64,000 bases of DNA from Seriola aureovittata (lineage: Eukaryota > Chordata > Actinopteri > Carangiformes > Carangidae): NCBI RefSeq assembly GCF_021018895.1, contig NC_079376.1, positions 19,214,501-19,278,500 of the forward strand, in the 5' to 3' direction. The notes below the pieces were generated by a model. That model was not told where the DNA came from. It saw only the letters and a list, made by a program, of their open reading frames with translations, and made no database searches. Numbering within the stretch: position 1 is the stretch's first letter; the number at the start of each line of letters is the position of its first letter. The position numbers were made by a program, and so were the translations under genes. This document shows positions 1 through 12,800 of the stretch, in pieces.

Positions 1-218
1 TATGTTTTTTCACCATGCTTTGTATTTGAAACAAACATCTGGCCCAACTTTATAGGGCATAGTGGAAAAATCTTTTTTTCTCCATAGTTTTAGGTGAATC
101 AGCTGTACATCTGCCACATCTAATTTTCTTACTCGATATTATGTAAGTAGCTTTCTACTACTAGCAATACTGTGAAAGCACGAAGCCTACATTCACTTAA
201 TAAGAAATGCATATTTAC

Positions 219-897
219 CCTGTGTTGCTGTCACAGTGCTGGCTGATGCCGATACTGATGTAGTCGCATTTGTGTTGCTGGTGGAACTGGGTGATTCTGT
301 TGTAGATGTTGATGTAGTCGCATTTGTGTTGCTGGTGGAACTGGGTGATGCTGTTGTAGATGTTGATGTAGTCGCATTTGTGTTGCTGGTGGAACTGGGT
401 GATGCTGTTGTAGATGTTGATGTAGTAGCATTTGTGTTGCTGGTGGAACTGGGTGATGCTGTTGTAGATGTTGATGTAGTCGCATTTGTGTTGCTGGTGG
501 AACTGGGTGATGCTGTTGTAGATGTTGATGTAGTCGCATTTGTGTTGCTAGTGGAGCTCGGTGATGCTGATGCTGTTGTAGATGCTGATGTAGTAGGATT
601 TGTGTTGCTGGTGGAGCTGGGTGATGCCAATGCTGTTGTAGATGCTGATGTAGTAGCATTTGTGTTGCTGGGTGATGCTGTTGTAGATGCTGATGTAATA
701 GCATTTGTGTTGCTGGTAAAGCTGGGTGGTGAAGTGGTCAGGTTGCTTCTGTTGGTGGTTAAGTTCAGACCCAGCCTGTCCAGGTCTGACTGCACCTGCC
801 TGCTCACCCAGCTCTGAATCACGGGGGCGTTTTCAAACACCTTCAGATCTTGCAGTTGGCTACCCATGAGGCCTTGGACATCGGTCACAGTCAAGTC
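219..897 (-). CDS. Ser/Thr-rich mucin-like exon of the mesothelin-like gene
   Basis: 679-nt exon, phase 0 in and phase 1 out, with acceptor at 898 and probable donor gtaaat at 213-218. The first 50 or so codons (DLTVTDVQGLMGSQL...VSRQVQSDLDRLGLNL) complete the mesothelin-like region. Then follow about nine copies of an 18-residue Ser/Thr-rich repeat built around STSNTNATTS. Most copies hold an NAT sequon and many potential O-glycosylation sites, so a stiff, heavily glycosylated stalk is likely. The gene should continue to the left of the window, where a GPI or membrane anchor may be. Confidence 0.8.
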
Positions 898-3800
898 CTG
901 TGCATTTCAAATGAAACAGTGATGAGAGTTGGTCTTAAGTCTTCAAACAGTGGACAATGAGCAACACCGGAAATGTCATAGATGTAAACAAGAGCTTATT
1001 CATGTCTTTTCTAAGAGAAACTTTTGGTGTCAAGCATTGATAATATTTTCAAAATCCAGTATTTAGAAATGGATATTACATGTAACCCCTGCAGCTGACA
1101 GCTCTGGGCCTTCTCTTCTCATACTGGGCCCAGAGGAAAAATACTCACAATGAAGAGCATCACACGTTTAGCAAGAAGACAAATTACAGAGACTCACAAA
1201 CCTTATTTAGAGTTAATAGTATAAACCATCTCCTATCGCTTGTTGTAATTTCAAAGACCTCACTATAGAAGCCAAGATAAGTAAAAGTAAAAATAGTAAA
1301 GGTGCTAGATATAATGCTACAGCCATACAGTATAGAACCTTGTAAAACAACAAATTGCCATTTTTATTACACTTTTACTATAGTTATTCAGTTTTTATAC
1401 AGATTAAACAATCAATATATAACGTGTTGACTAGTGATCTTTAGAGGTCATGGTGGGCAGATTTTGTTACCTTTGGAAAGAACCAGGCTAGCTCTTTCCC
1501 TCTGCTTCCAGTCTTAATGCCAAGCTATGCTAACTAGCTGCTGGCTGTAGCCTTATATTTAACTCCCAGCAAGAAAGTAAATGTGTATGTTGAACTATCA
1601 AATTAATTTTCAGATTCAGAAGTCTTATCTTTATTTACAATAAAACAAATAGACAGTATATGTCTATATATATGTCTGTAATCAACTCTTTAATAAGCAT
1701 CCTTACAGCGATCACATTAGGGTCCAGGCTTCGGAAAGTGCCTACATCCATGTTAATGTTCTGAGTTGACAGTGCTTTTACATCTGACAGAGGGGCTCCA
1801 CCTGTAAGGGCAGCAAAGAAAATAGGATATTTGAGATGAGTTTTATCAGAGAGACAGAGAAACAGCCAGAGACACATGCAGCATGCACTCTTACCTAGAT
1901 AGGGCTTAATCAAATTGTAAAAGGTGGTGCGACTGGCACGCTGTGAGCTGAAGGAGGTGTTACTGATCTCATACAGGACTCTCTTCTGCTCAGACGAACA
2001 TGACGCCACATTCAGAGGGTTTGAATTTCTGACAAGATGCAAGAAGAAAGTAACATAGAGTTAAGTCTAAGTCATCACTCACAGTGGCCAAGCTTAGGCA
2101 TCTTTGAGCTACATGCTGACAACCCACCTGATACTGTCTGGGCTGATGGTCTTCAGTGTGCTGGTGTTTAATGAGCACAGGTTGGAGTCGATGCTGTTGA
2201 GCTCAATGCTGCCCAGGGTGTTCCCAGATGTATTCAGATACTTGGAGATGATTGCTTTGCTCTAGATAACATTAAAGAAAACACCTTGAGTGAGCAAATG
2301 TATACAGGTAGGAGGATCTAAATATAAGGCTGTGTAGTTTTGAGATCCCTTCACATTGTACCTTTGCTGCCTCCCATGATCCATCCTCAGCTTTCATGAG
2401 TGCTGCCAGGGTGTCAGCTGTTGTGATGCTCCACTTGGAGATGTCCTCAAGTGATGCCACACGCGACACTGAACCGAGCACTTGGACTACATCATCAGAA
2501 ACACCGGATGGGAACGCCTGGAAGAATAGAGTGTGGAGTAACATATGCTAGTGTATTGAAATATATCCTCCTTCATGATTAGAAATATCCAAGTATATCA
2601 ACATTACCACAATCACACTGCTAGTGTCACATGACATGATGACTGCTGTATAATGATAACTTCTTGAATTGTTTAGCGATGTCTAAAATCACAAAACATA
2701 TTTTGATATATTCCTGTAACGCTCCTCATCAGGACATCTCTCAAAATCCCTTGATATTCCCATAAGTTTCATTAACCAGTGAGGTCTTTGTTTATGTCAC
2801 AGTCCTATTTGAATATCTTTAATTTTTATACTCTTTTACACACATACACTTTTATCTAAAGTGCTATATGCCTCATACTAAGCAGCCAGTACCATTCCAG
2901 GCAACCCCATATTCCATACACGCAACTTACCTGGTTGAGTTTCCTCAGAATGATTTTCTGGAATTCATCATCATCCACTTTGTCACAAATGGAGTTGAGA
3001 TTGTTCTTCAGAACAGGGATGTCTAGGCAGAGGTCAAATTGCGTCTGGTCGTAGCCAAAGGGGAAGGAAGTGACGCTGACTGTAACTTGGGTGATGTTGC
3101 CCACAGTGCAGCCTTTTGTGATAAATTAGGAGAAAGCCAATGAGACAAACCAGCAAATGAGTCACCACTTTTGTAAAATATCGTACAAGGGCTGCATTCT
3201 ATGTTTAGAGTATAAGGCGATGTCTTCAAAGTGCTTGTTTTGTGTGAGACGTTACTTTACAAATGACGTAGACTAAAGATGAAATAACAAAATTCTTCTT
3301 TTTACAAGTGAAAAGTTGAGTTTATAAGCAATAAAACACACACTTGCTCAGTTCAATACTCAGAGATTTGAATGCTATTGTTAACAACTTCATATGGATA
3401 TGGGGCCCAGTGTTCAGCAAAAGTTACATAGCTTTACTTTAACTGATTATTCAATTATCAACATGGCTGCAAATTAATTTCCTCTCAGTTGACTGACCTA
3501 TTAATGGATTAATTGTTTCAGCTCAATTATCAGCAGCTGCTTCGTAAAACCGAACACTAAAAATGAACCTTTACCTGCTCCTCGTCTTGTCTTGAGGGCA
3601 GTGATCTCTTTAAACAACCCCTTGAGCTTCCTCTTCTCTGTCTTTGTTTTCCTCAGGCGGGGCATAAAGGTCCTAAGGAACCTTCTCTTTGTTCCCTGCA
3701 AGAAAAAACAAAACAAAAACTAACAATTAACACAAAGTGGAAAATGGATGATGTATCCCTTCTATAATAAAACTGTATCAATAACACCAAACTGTTAGTA

Positions 3801-6800
3801 GAGTACAACGTACAGTTGTAAACTGTCCCCAGATGTTTCTTGTGAAATATAGAGGAAGGATCCCAAGGTTCTCCAGTGTTCGCCGGTTCCACATTTTGAC
3901 ATTTCTGAAAAAAAAGGTGATTTTTATTCTTATAGTCTGGTTTGATACTTTGTGACCCTCTCATTTTGTGCACTTGTGAATATTTACAGTAGTAAGGCAG
4001 TGTGTGTGGGACTGGGTCAAAATAAACCACAATGTGTGTGTTCACGGTAATGACATTGAACAGTGTTGTGCTGTGATGTGTTTTAACTAGTTTTCATGCC
4101 ACACTGGAGCTCAATGGCACTGAGTTAACTGTATCAGGTCTTGGCTACACAGAAAACAATAGGATAAATGATTGAAATGATGAATGATTTTGATCTTATA
4201 ATGGAATTTGTTGACAATATGAGAAATGAAGAATAATGCCAGCCTCATCCTTAATGTAGTCTGAATGGCTCTTATTTTGATTTATTCCTGTACCCGTAAG
4301 GTGTTTTCCCAGACAGCAGCAGTGTCTCCATGGCAGCCACCTGGCTTCCAGAGAAGTCTTTGCAGGCTTTGAGTTTTTCCAGGATGAGAGGATCAGCGTT
4401 CTGGATGTAAGAGCTGTTCAGAGTACAGGCCATGTTCCCCAGGACCTCTACGTTGTCTCTGCTCAGATTCAAGCCCTTGATGCCCTACACGGTTGAAAAT
4501 ACAGTATCTTATTTAAAATAGTGCAACAGTGTGAAAACAATGTACCATTCATATCCATGATAATTCCTCTCCCAGACTAGTTTGCTCAGTTTTACATGTT
4601 TTGCAATAAATATCTTGAACTATTTCATGTGTACTGCTTGCATCTACACAAAACTGTATATGTGCATTTTTATATTTCTTGGTGTATGCCATTGCTCACT
4701 GATCCCATACAATGATGATTCAACATACATGTATACCCACCTCATAGAAGCTTTATTTTACATGAAAGAATCTTCTACTGCATTTAAAGTCTTTTTTTGT
4801 TGTGGTAAACCACAATTTTAATGGCACTCACCAAGCAGGTCCTGGCTTCATTAAGCAGCAGCGAGTCCTTGTTCAGAATGCTGGAGGCCACAGAGAATTC
4901 TGCAGCACCCACTGCGGAAATGTATGACCTGCAGTTGGCCCTCTTGACATCTTTGTTGCTGTAATAAATTGATATAAAATTGGGAAAATCAATTAACAAA
5001 TGTATTCATTTTGAAGCCAGCGGCACCATAGAAGGTCAGTACAACAAAATGCTTGGAGAGAGACTTACTTTAAGTAGAGAAGCATGTCTGAGGGATAATC
5101 TGTGAAGTTCTGGGAGATGTCTCCATTGAGCAAGTTGTACATGCAAGTCAGCTGTAGAAAAAAATTTTTTTTTTATTATTGAAATCTATAACTCCAGTAT
5201 TTTACATCTTACTTATCTTAATTATCAACGTCATATAAAAGAGCCATAATAATTTATTTTAATCAAGTTTAGTTTCACGTAGATTTCATTTGACTTCACC
5301 TGTGATTCCTTCAGCACCACCTTGGCCCTGCCTCTCCTCGGTCTGCAAGCACGGATCAGACGCTGGATCCTTGTTGGTGTCATTCTCTGCACTGACGTAC
5401 ATGTGAAGCCTTGCAGCACAGAAGGAGAAAGCCTGTGGGAGAGTATGGAAAAACCACAAACAAAGTTAATAGGTCCTGATAATTTTAGGAAGAAAACACA
5501 ACAAATAAATAGTTATGGGACTTGTTCACTTACTGCTCAATGTCAAAGTTTGTTTTAGCCAGTGTCCCAAAGAACATGGAAGCCTAAAAGAAAAAGAAAA
5601 AAAACAGATCAAAAAAATCAAATCAGAACAATTCAATGACAGTTAAGACTTATTTGTTAACTAATCGTGTCAACCTACTTCAACCCTTTCCCCTGATTTT
5701 GTAAAGGGACCAGGCTAAGAGTCAGCTGGCTATGTGTTTTCAGCTGTTAAAGCTTACTTCATGCTACATTATACCTCATTTTACTCCTGCATAGCACACT
5801 GTAAATGTAACAGGGTTTTTATGGGAGATAAGTATCTCTGGGCCGGAATGATAATCCTAAAATAATGTCTTCTGATTTTAACGTGGAGTAACACCATGTG
5901 CTAAATGTGAAAAACACTGAATAAATTTAATCAAATCAAAATCATCTATAAGAGATTTCAGTCTGAATATATCAGCATCAAACTTCGAAAACCAAACTCC
6001 TGTGTGTAAAACCATATATTGACCTGATTTTGCGTCCATTTCTTTCCATTGATCACACTGATGTTCACAGTCTCCTCAGAAAACACCAGCAGGGATGGCG
6101 GGATCTCAGTTGCCATTGCATCAGGGACATTCAGCACCACTTTGTCTGGACTTGTGTCCACAGATATGATCTAGCAGGAAATGAAATGCATTTAAAATCA
6201 AGATAAGAGCAGAACTCAAAATACTTAGGAGTGAAAACATACAACACATTTTTTTTTTAAATTCACTTGCAAGGGTGTAGGATTAGATTCAGAAGTGTGT
6301 TGATGAAGTTCTGGGCTTTTTGGCTGTCATTTTCTTCATTTACACACATTTATAGGGACCTGGCATTTAACACGTTACAAGAAAATTGGTTATTGCAGCT
6401 TTTTAAAGTCTAACAGCTCATGTAATGCAAGTTATTAATGCACTAACTCTACTGAGAAGTACTTCACATCAGTTAGTTTAATAGTAAAAGGACTTTTAAT
6501 GCTTTAATATGTTTTAACTGTATCTCTATAAAAAGTTAAAATGAATGACATAAAGCCTGCTGTAAAGTTTTCAGAACTGAAATACAGTTTTAGTCACCAG
6601 AAAATACTGCCCATTACTGCATTAGCATTGATTTATGTACAATTGTTGTGTATTTTTATTGTAATAATGAAATTACATATAGAAATAATGTAGGAATTTC
6701 TTTCAAAAACCATGGAGAGACAGGCAAAGTGAGCCCCGAGCAGTGTCTGCAGAGCTTGGGGGATTTAGAGACAAGAAAGAATCAGAGAATCATAACCGGA

Positions 6801-9800
6801 CTGGACTGTATGTTGCGGTAGAATCAGAAGTTGAATGTACCTTTTCGACAAAGGTCTGTTGGACAACTGTTGGGGCTGTCAGCATGTTGGACACAAAGGT
6901 GGGGTTCTTGGAGATGCTGAGTAGCTCAGAAGCTGAAGTATTTTCTATTGACTTTGAAGGAACTCCAGTAACAAGTGTTCCAAGGGATTCCAGGGAGGAT
7001 CCAGTGTTGAGCTATTTAGAACAATTGCATTTGTCAAAGCCATGGTCACTCAAGATGCAAAGTACTTCAGGGACATTTTACATTTAAAAAAACACACTCA
7101 AAGAAATACAGAAGAAAGGCACATGATTCAAAGCCTGTGTCTACCAATTTTCTTTGTTAATTGGACAGAAGAACCCTCACCTGGAAGCCTGCTGAACTAA
7201 TGGTTTGGATGATTGTGGTGGATTGCTCTTGGCTCCAGGTGCTAACTGTGCTCAGGATGGATAAAGAGGAAACCATTACTGATGGGGGAACTGAAGTGAT
7301 CTGGCTCTTGGTCAGGCCTGAGCTGGCACTGCCAAGAGTCGAAAATGTCTCTCCTGTGATGGTCTGAATGTTGGATGCCAGAGCAGCAGACACCTATAGA
7401 AAGAAATACACCAGTTAGAAAGAAAATCAGCCGAGGACATTTCACTGTTTTATAGTTTAGATGATATGCCAGAGAAAAATGTGAGGACATCATGTTCAGT
7501 ATTTTTAAATCCCTATCAAAAAGAAACTAAATAGTGAGCAAAAAAGTAAACACGCATAAAGACTGTTTCAATAATTTTATACATTTCATGATCTTTTCAT
7601 ATCTAAAGTATTGTGTAGATTCTTGGCCACATATATAATGTAATTAAAATTTTGGACATGACACCAATAAGATCCCCCCGCTATAATGTTCTTCAGAAAC
7701 ACAGTGGGTTAAGTTTTGATCATTTAATTGATTTTGATAATATTAAAATGCACTTAAATGAGCCGGCTTCACAGGTGCACAGAGATATGGCGTGGCTGCA
7801 TTTTTGGGGATGCCATGCCCTTATGTAAATACTCCTTTGTACAGACGTATTTGTCTGTCTATGTCTAATCCTATTCCAATTCAGAATCATGACACACTGG
7901 ATCAGTCACTACAATACACAAGATGTAAGATAAGAGAGCTCTGGTCAAGTTGTCATTCCATTATAGTGATAACACACACATCTCATTCTTACTTACCTGA
8001 GGACTCTTTACAGTCTCCAAAACTACACACTCTGACCCTGTAAATCTGACTCAGCCGACCAAACTAATTCACAACTGTCAAAGGTTGTGCTTTATTTATA
8101 GAAAGACATTTTACAAAACTGGTACCTCTGGGTCCACTGTTCCATTGCAGAATTTCTTAATCTCATTCAAGATGAGTGTGGTATCAGCTTCATTCAAAGA
8201 AGAATATGCTAAACTTGGGACCTCAGAAGAACACAGGAAAAGGCCTGGAAGCCTACATGGAGAGGGATATATCTTTCAAACTCATGTAAATACCCATTTA
8301 AAGCATTGTAACAGAATGGTCAACATTCACCCAACTAAATTATATGTGTGATTTGAAATATTTTGTAAAATTAGTGGATACTGACTTCACAGGATTGAAG
8401 GTCGGGTTGAATGCAAATAGCTGTGAGATGTAATAGTCGGTGACATTTTCTGGGATAGCTGTGTTGTTAAAGAGCTCCAAGTTGGCTTGGTCCTCCAAGA
8501 ACACTTGAGTCTTAGAAAATATAGAAACAAATAAGTCAGTAAATTACTTTTTAAAAATGTTGTTGGTTTTCTCCGTTTAGGTAAAAATAATTACACAGCA
8601 AAATGAAAATAAATTTAACAAAACTAGATGAAACAGCTTGGCAAAGTGGACTAAAATACATCTCGGTGTCAGTATAAAAACGCAGGTTAACATAATATTT
8701 TTGGAGAAGCTTAGCCTTAGCCACTAGCCTCTAATAGCACCCCTTATTGACATACTTCACTGGTGGAGATGAAGGTGGTAAGATCGTCCAGGGTGATGAA
8801 TGTCACAAAGGTGCCGATGTAATTGACAAACCAGGAGGTTGAGTTTAGTTCTGCATCACTGGCATTGTAGCATTTGGCTCCAGACCCTATGGAAACAGGA
8901 ATATAACCAAAATATTGTCAATGAATAACACAATGTCTTTATATGATGATTGGTAAAATAATAGAAGATCAGTGGTGCTGATAATGAAAGTATTAGTGTT
9001 TTCTGATGAAATGTTTGTTTTGTAAGTCTTATATATATATCTATATATAGATATATAAATATATATATATATAAATCTCTATATATATTTTTAGCAAGAG
9101 CTTGTTTAAAGTTTTTTTTAGCTGTGTGCACTCTGCCCATACAGAGAGAACTTTTTTCTAGGTAGTCAGTATTCGGTTGATAAAAATATGAATTTTGAAA
9201 ACCTACAATACACATCCAGTATATAGACATTAAACATTTTCTCAAAAATGCATCCTACCAGTTCTCAAGTAGGTCCTGATGGTGGTGTATACATCAGCCT
9301 GTCCAAAGTCAGAGCTGTTGTATGTGAAGTTATTTCCCATTACAGAGACCCTAATTAAAAGGGAAACCACACAAATATTTGTATCATTTAATCTATCTGT
9401 AATAGTCAGTTTGTCACTGAGCTTTCTGACACTGTGCAAAAGAGGCTTACAGTTTCTGAAAGGCAAGACATGAAGCATTTTCCACTTCGGTGGAGCTGAT
9501 GAGACTCTTGCTGAGGAATCTAAGGTAGTTCCTCAACCGTAGGTCGAACCAGGAGTTAACCTCCGATTTGCTGTTGCTGCTCAGGGCCGAAGACCAGACA
9601 CAGGGGAGGGTCACAATCTTCACATTGTCTGGAACATCCTCCTAATGGCATACACATGGATTTATACATTTAATGAGAGACAGTAATCTAAACTGGGCGA
9701 ATAGAAGCCAAGTTTTTTCTGTGTTTGTTGTAGAACTGTTTCCACTGTCAGTGGTCTATTCACCAGATTTCAGCTTACCATTATAAATGGATGCTAAGCT

Positions 9801-12800
9801 AAGTATCTGCCTGTACTTTCATTCATTACTAGTGACATGGCATGGTTTGGCTCAGTACAGGCCATGTTTCCTTCCTGCATTGTTGTTGGTTGTTTCTGTG
9901 TCATGGTTGTTCATTTTAGTTGTATGATATTTCCCTTGTATGAAGATGCTATCAGCATCTTAGCATATGGTCATCTGAGAGTAATCAATAATTGTATAAG
10001 TACATTTTAACATGTCACACAAGGATCTGTTAGCATTCAAGGGGAATTGCAACTTGCTTGCCTCTCAAAGGTTAGGTAGATGTAAATTCAGAATATTTCC
10101 TTTAAATTGGGATACTCTTTTTTTTATCTTTCTAAAGGTTAATCTATCTTTCTAACGGTTAATCTGAGGTATTCTGTTTGATCTTATCTCAGGCAGATAA
10201 GAATGAGCTAAGATTCAAGGGGAATTGCAACATGCTTCTACTTAACATAGGTTAGGTGCATTATGTCCCTTGAATCTGGATAATGTTAGTACCCTGTCAC
10301 ATATTTATCAGAGGGCAGCTAGGGTTCTGTTATCTGTCAACAGAAATTGTAAAATGCTTGTTGCATATTCTGGATAGCGAATCGGTGTTGCTCTGTTGTT
10401 CTGGGGGTTTTATGTGCTCTGTGATTATATTTATTAAGCAGGAAACAATAATTTTGTTTTGGGAGATAAGCTCTCTCATGGCTGTTTGGATTCACTAAGA
10501 GAAATACATATAGGCTTGGATAAGATTACAACATGCTACTAATGTCAACATTCACTAGTGCCAGTCATCAATAATAATGTATGTTATATGGCAATACTTA
10601 GACGAAGGACACACCGTTTCTAGGAAGGCAGGGGTGTTGTTGTAGTTGTTGAAGATGACACATATGTCAGAGTTGTTATCAATCACATTGGGTTGACTGA
10701 GGAACTGACGCAGCTCTGAAGTGCTGATGGTACTTAGGAGCTGAAGAAAAGAGGGGGGGGGGGTTAGTACTAGTACTTAGAGAGCACATCAGTAGGCATT
10801 TGGTCACAGCTCTATATATATATATATATATATACTTAATCCTATACTTAATCCTACTCTTGAAAACAACATCTGTGTTTCAACCTATGTCTCTATGTGT
10901 GAATTTTAAAAAAGGCTTAAAGTCATTTGATATCACCTCTGATTCACGTGTCTGTGGCAGAAGAGATGTGAGCATGGACAAATCTGGAAAGCCAAAGCTG
11001 AGGAAGGTGTTTCTCAGATAGATGAAGAAGCTTCCACCACTGTAACACTTGAGTGGCGTTGGACCTGTTATAAACATAAATTAAACCACTGTGTACCCTG
11101 ATACAGAATAACATCTATTATTTTTGGACAGATATTGTCAGAGAAAAAATATGCTATTAATTTTACTGTGTAAAAAATAATAATCATATCAAATTTAATT
11201 TGTTGTTAATAAGCATTGTCATTAGTTTTCTAGGTAACCGTTTATCTGGAAGATTATCTGTAAGAGTTTCTCTTATACATACCTTGGAGGAAGAGGAGGG
11301 TGTTTTTATAGATCTCCTTTTGGGTGTTATTGCTGAGTGTCATGTGTAGTGTGTCCAGTAACATCAGCCTAAATTCAGATGAATATTAGTTAGGCGATGT
11401 TTTAAAAACTACGTTGCAATGATAATGACCACCACAACAGAAATACTTACATCTCTTGGCTGCTGTTACAACTCCTGTTCTTCCCAATGTCAAATAAAGG
11501 TGTCACCAGGCTGGGAGACAGATTGACCAGGAGAGGGCTCAGTCGAACCCTGAGCCACAGCAGGAACTCTGCGTCATTGACAGCTGGTGAGGACAGATTC
11601 CCTCTGTCAAATACTGCCTGGAGGAAGGCAGATTTCACCTCTTCTGTGTAGTTGGCCTGGTGGATCTATGGGATATTTACATAGTGTTCATTAGAGTATG
11701 AACATTGAAATTAAATTTCTTATATGAAAGTAAAAATATTATATTTAAATCATGTTGACATTTATGAATCAATTATCCCTTTATATAAAAGCCCCATAAG
11801 CTAAATGTGTTCCTTTGTTGCCTCCAACTGAAGATACTTCATCTCTGGGAAGGTGACTGACAGGTGAGCAGGCTAGATAGGTTACATCCCACAGATAATG
11901 TGTTCTGAAGAAACAAGACCACTCCATTCAGCAACCTTGACATTTGCAGGTTTAAAGCTGTTTTAATGCTACAGCAGCTGGCTAGCTAAAATGTTATCTT
12001 AAGTTATCCTTGAAAGTTACATTTTGTGTGTGCTAGCTTGTTCAACAAGCTAGAATACAAGACAAGATATGTGTCCATTGGAAAACTAAAATTTGCACTG
12101 TTGTATGCAGTTTGTGCTTTACTCATGTTACTGCTACAAAAATACATTTTAATAAACTGTATATGATGTGGACAAAATATTAATACCACCTCTCTAAAAC
12201 AATTTAAAATAACCTTCACAAAGATATGATTTAGTGCACATTTGTTGAATTAGCCTGCATAGTTTTAGCTAGGTGTACCAATAAATTGGCATTTGAGTGT
12301 GTATGGTGTTGCAAAAATGTGCACTAGAATTCAAACTTTATTGACTTGTCTATCTAAAACTGTTTAAATTGCTACACACTAATCAAATTGCTATCTAACT
12401 TGGCCTTACATTCAAGCACACCTAGGACCTACTTGCCTATTTTTTGTGTGTTGCAAAAAATTGCTTTTTAATCTCATTTGGAAAAGTTACAATTTCATAT
12501 TATGGCATCTTCCAAATTCAAATTATCCTGATGGCATACAATTGCATGTGGAAAAAAAAAACAATCCCAGCAATATTTTCTATATAAGGTATGAGTGTAA
12601 GCAGCAATGTGAGCATTATTTAGAAAAAATAAAGTTTTGGATTAGTAGATGTTTACCTGAATGGCTGGTGAGACTTTGTCAAAGAAAGCACCAAAATCAA
12701 CAGGGTTGATGACTGTCATGACTTTTGTCACTTCTTGCATTGTCTGCAGCTGTGATGGAGCTGCTGCGAGCTCAGCCAGCTGACTAACAGTGAGAAGATC

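Noticed and set aside
236..817. 193-codon plus-strand frame with VVDVDVVAFVLL repeats
   Set aside because: It is the mirror of the 54-bp minisatellite, whose minus-strand frame joins correctly spliced mesothelin-like exons; the plus frame has no such support.
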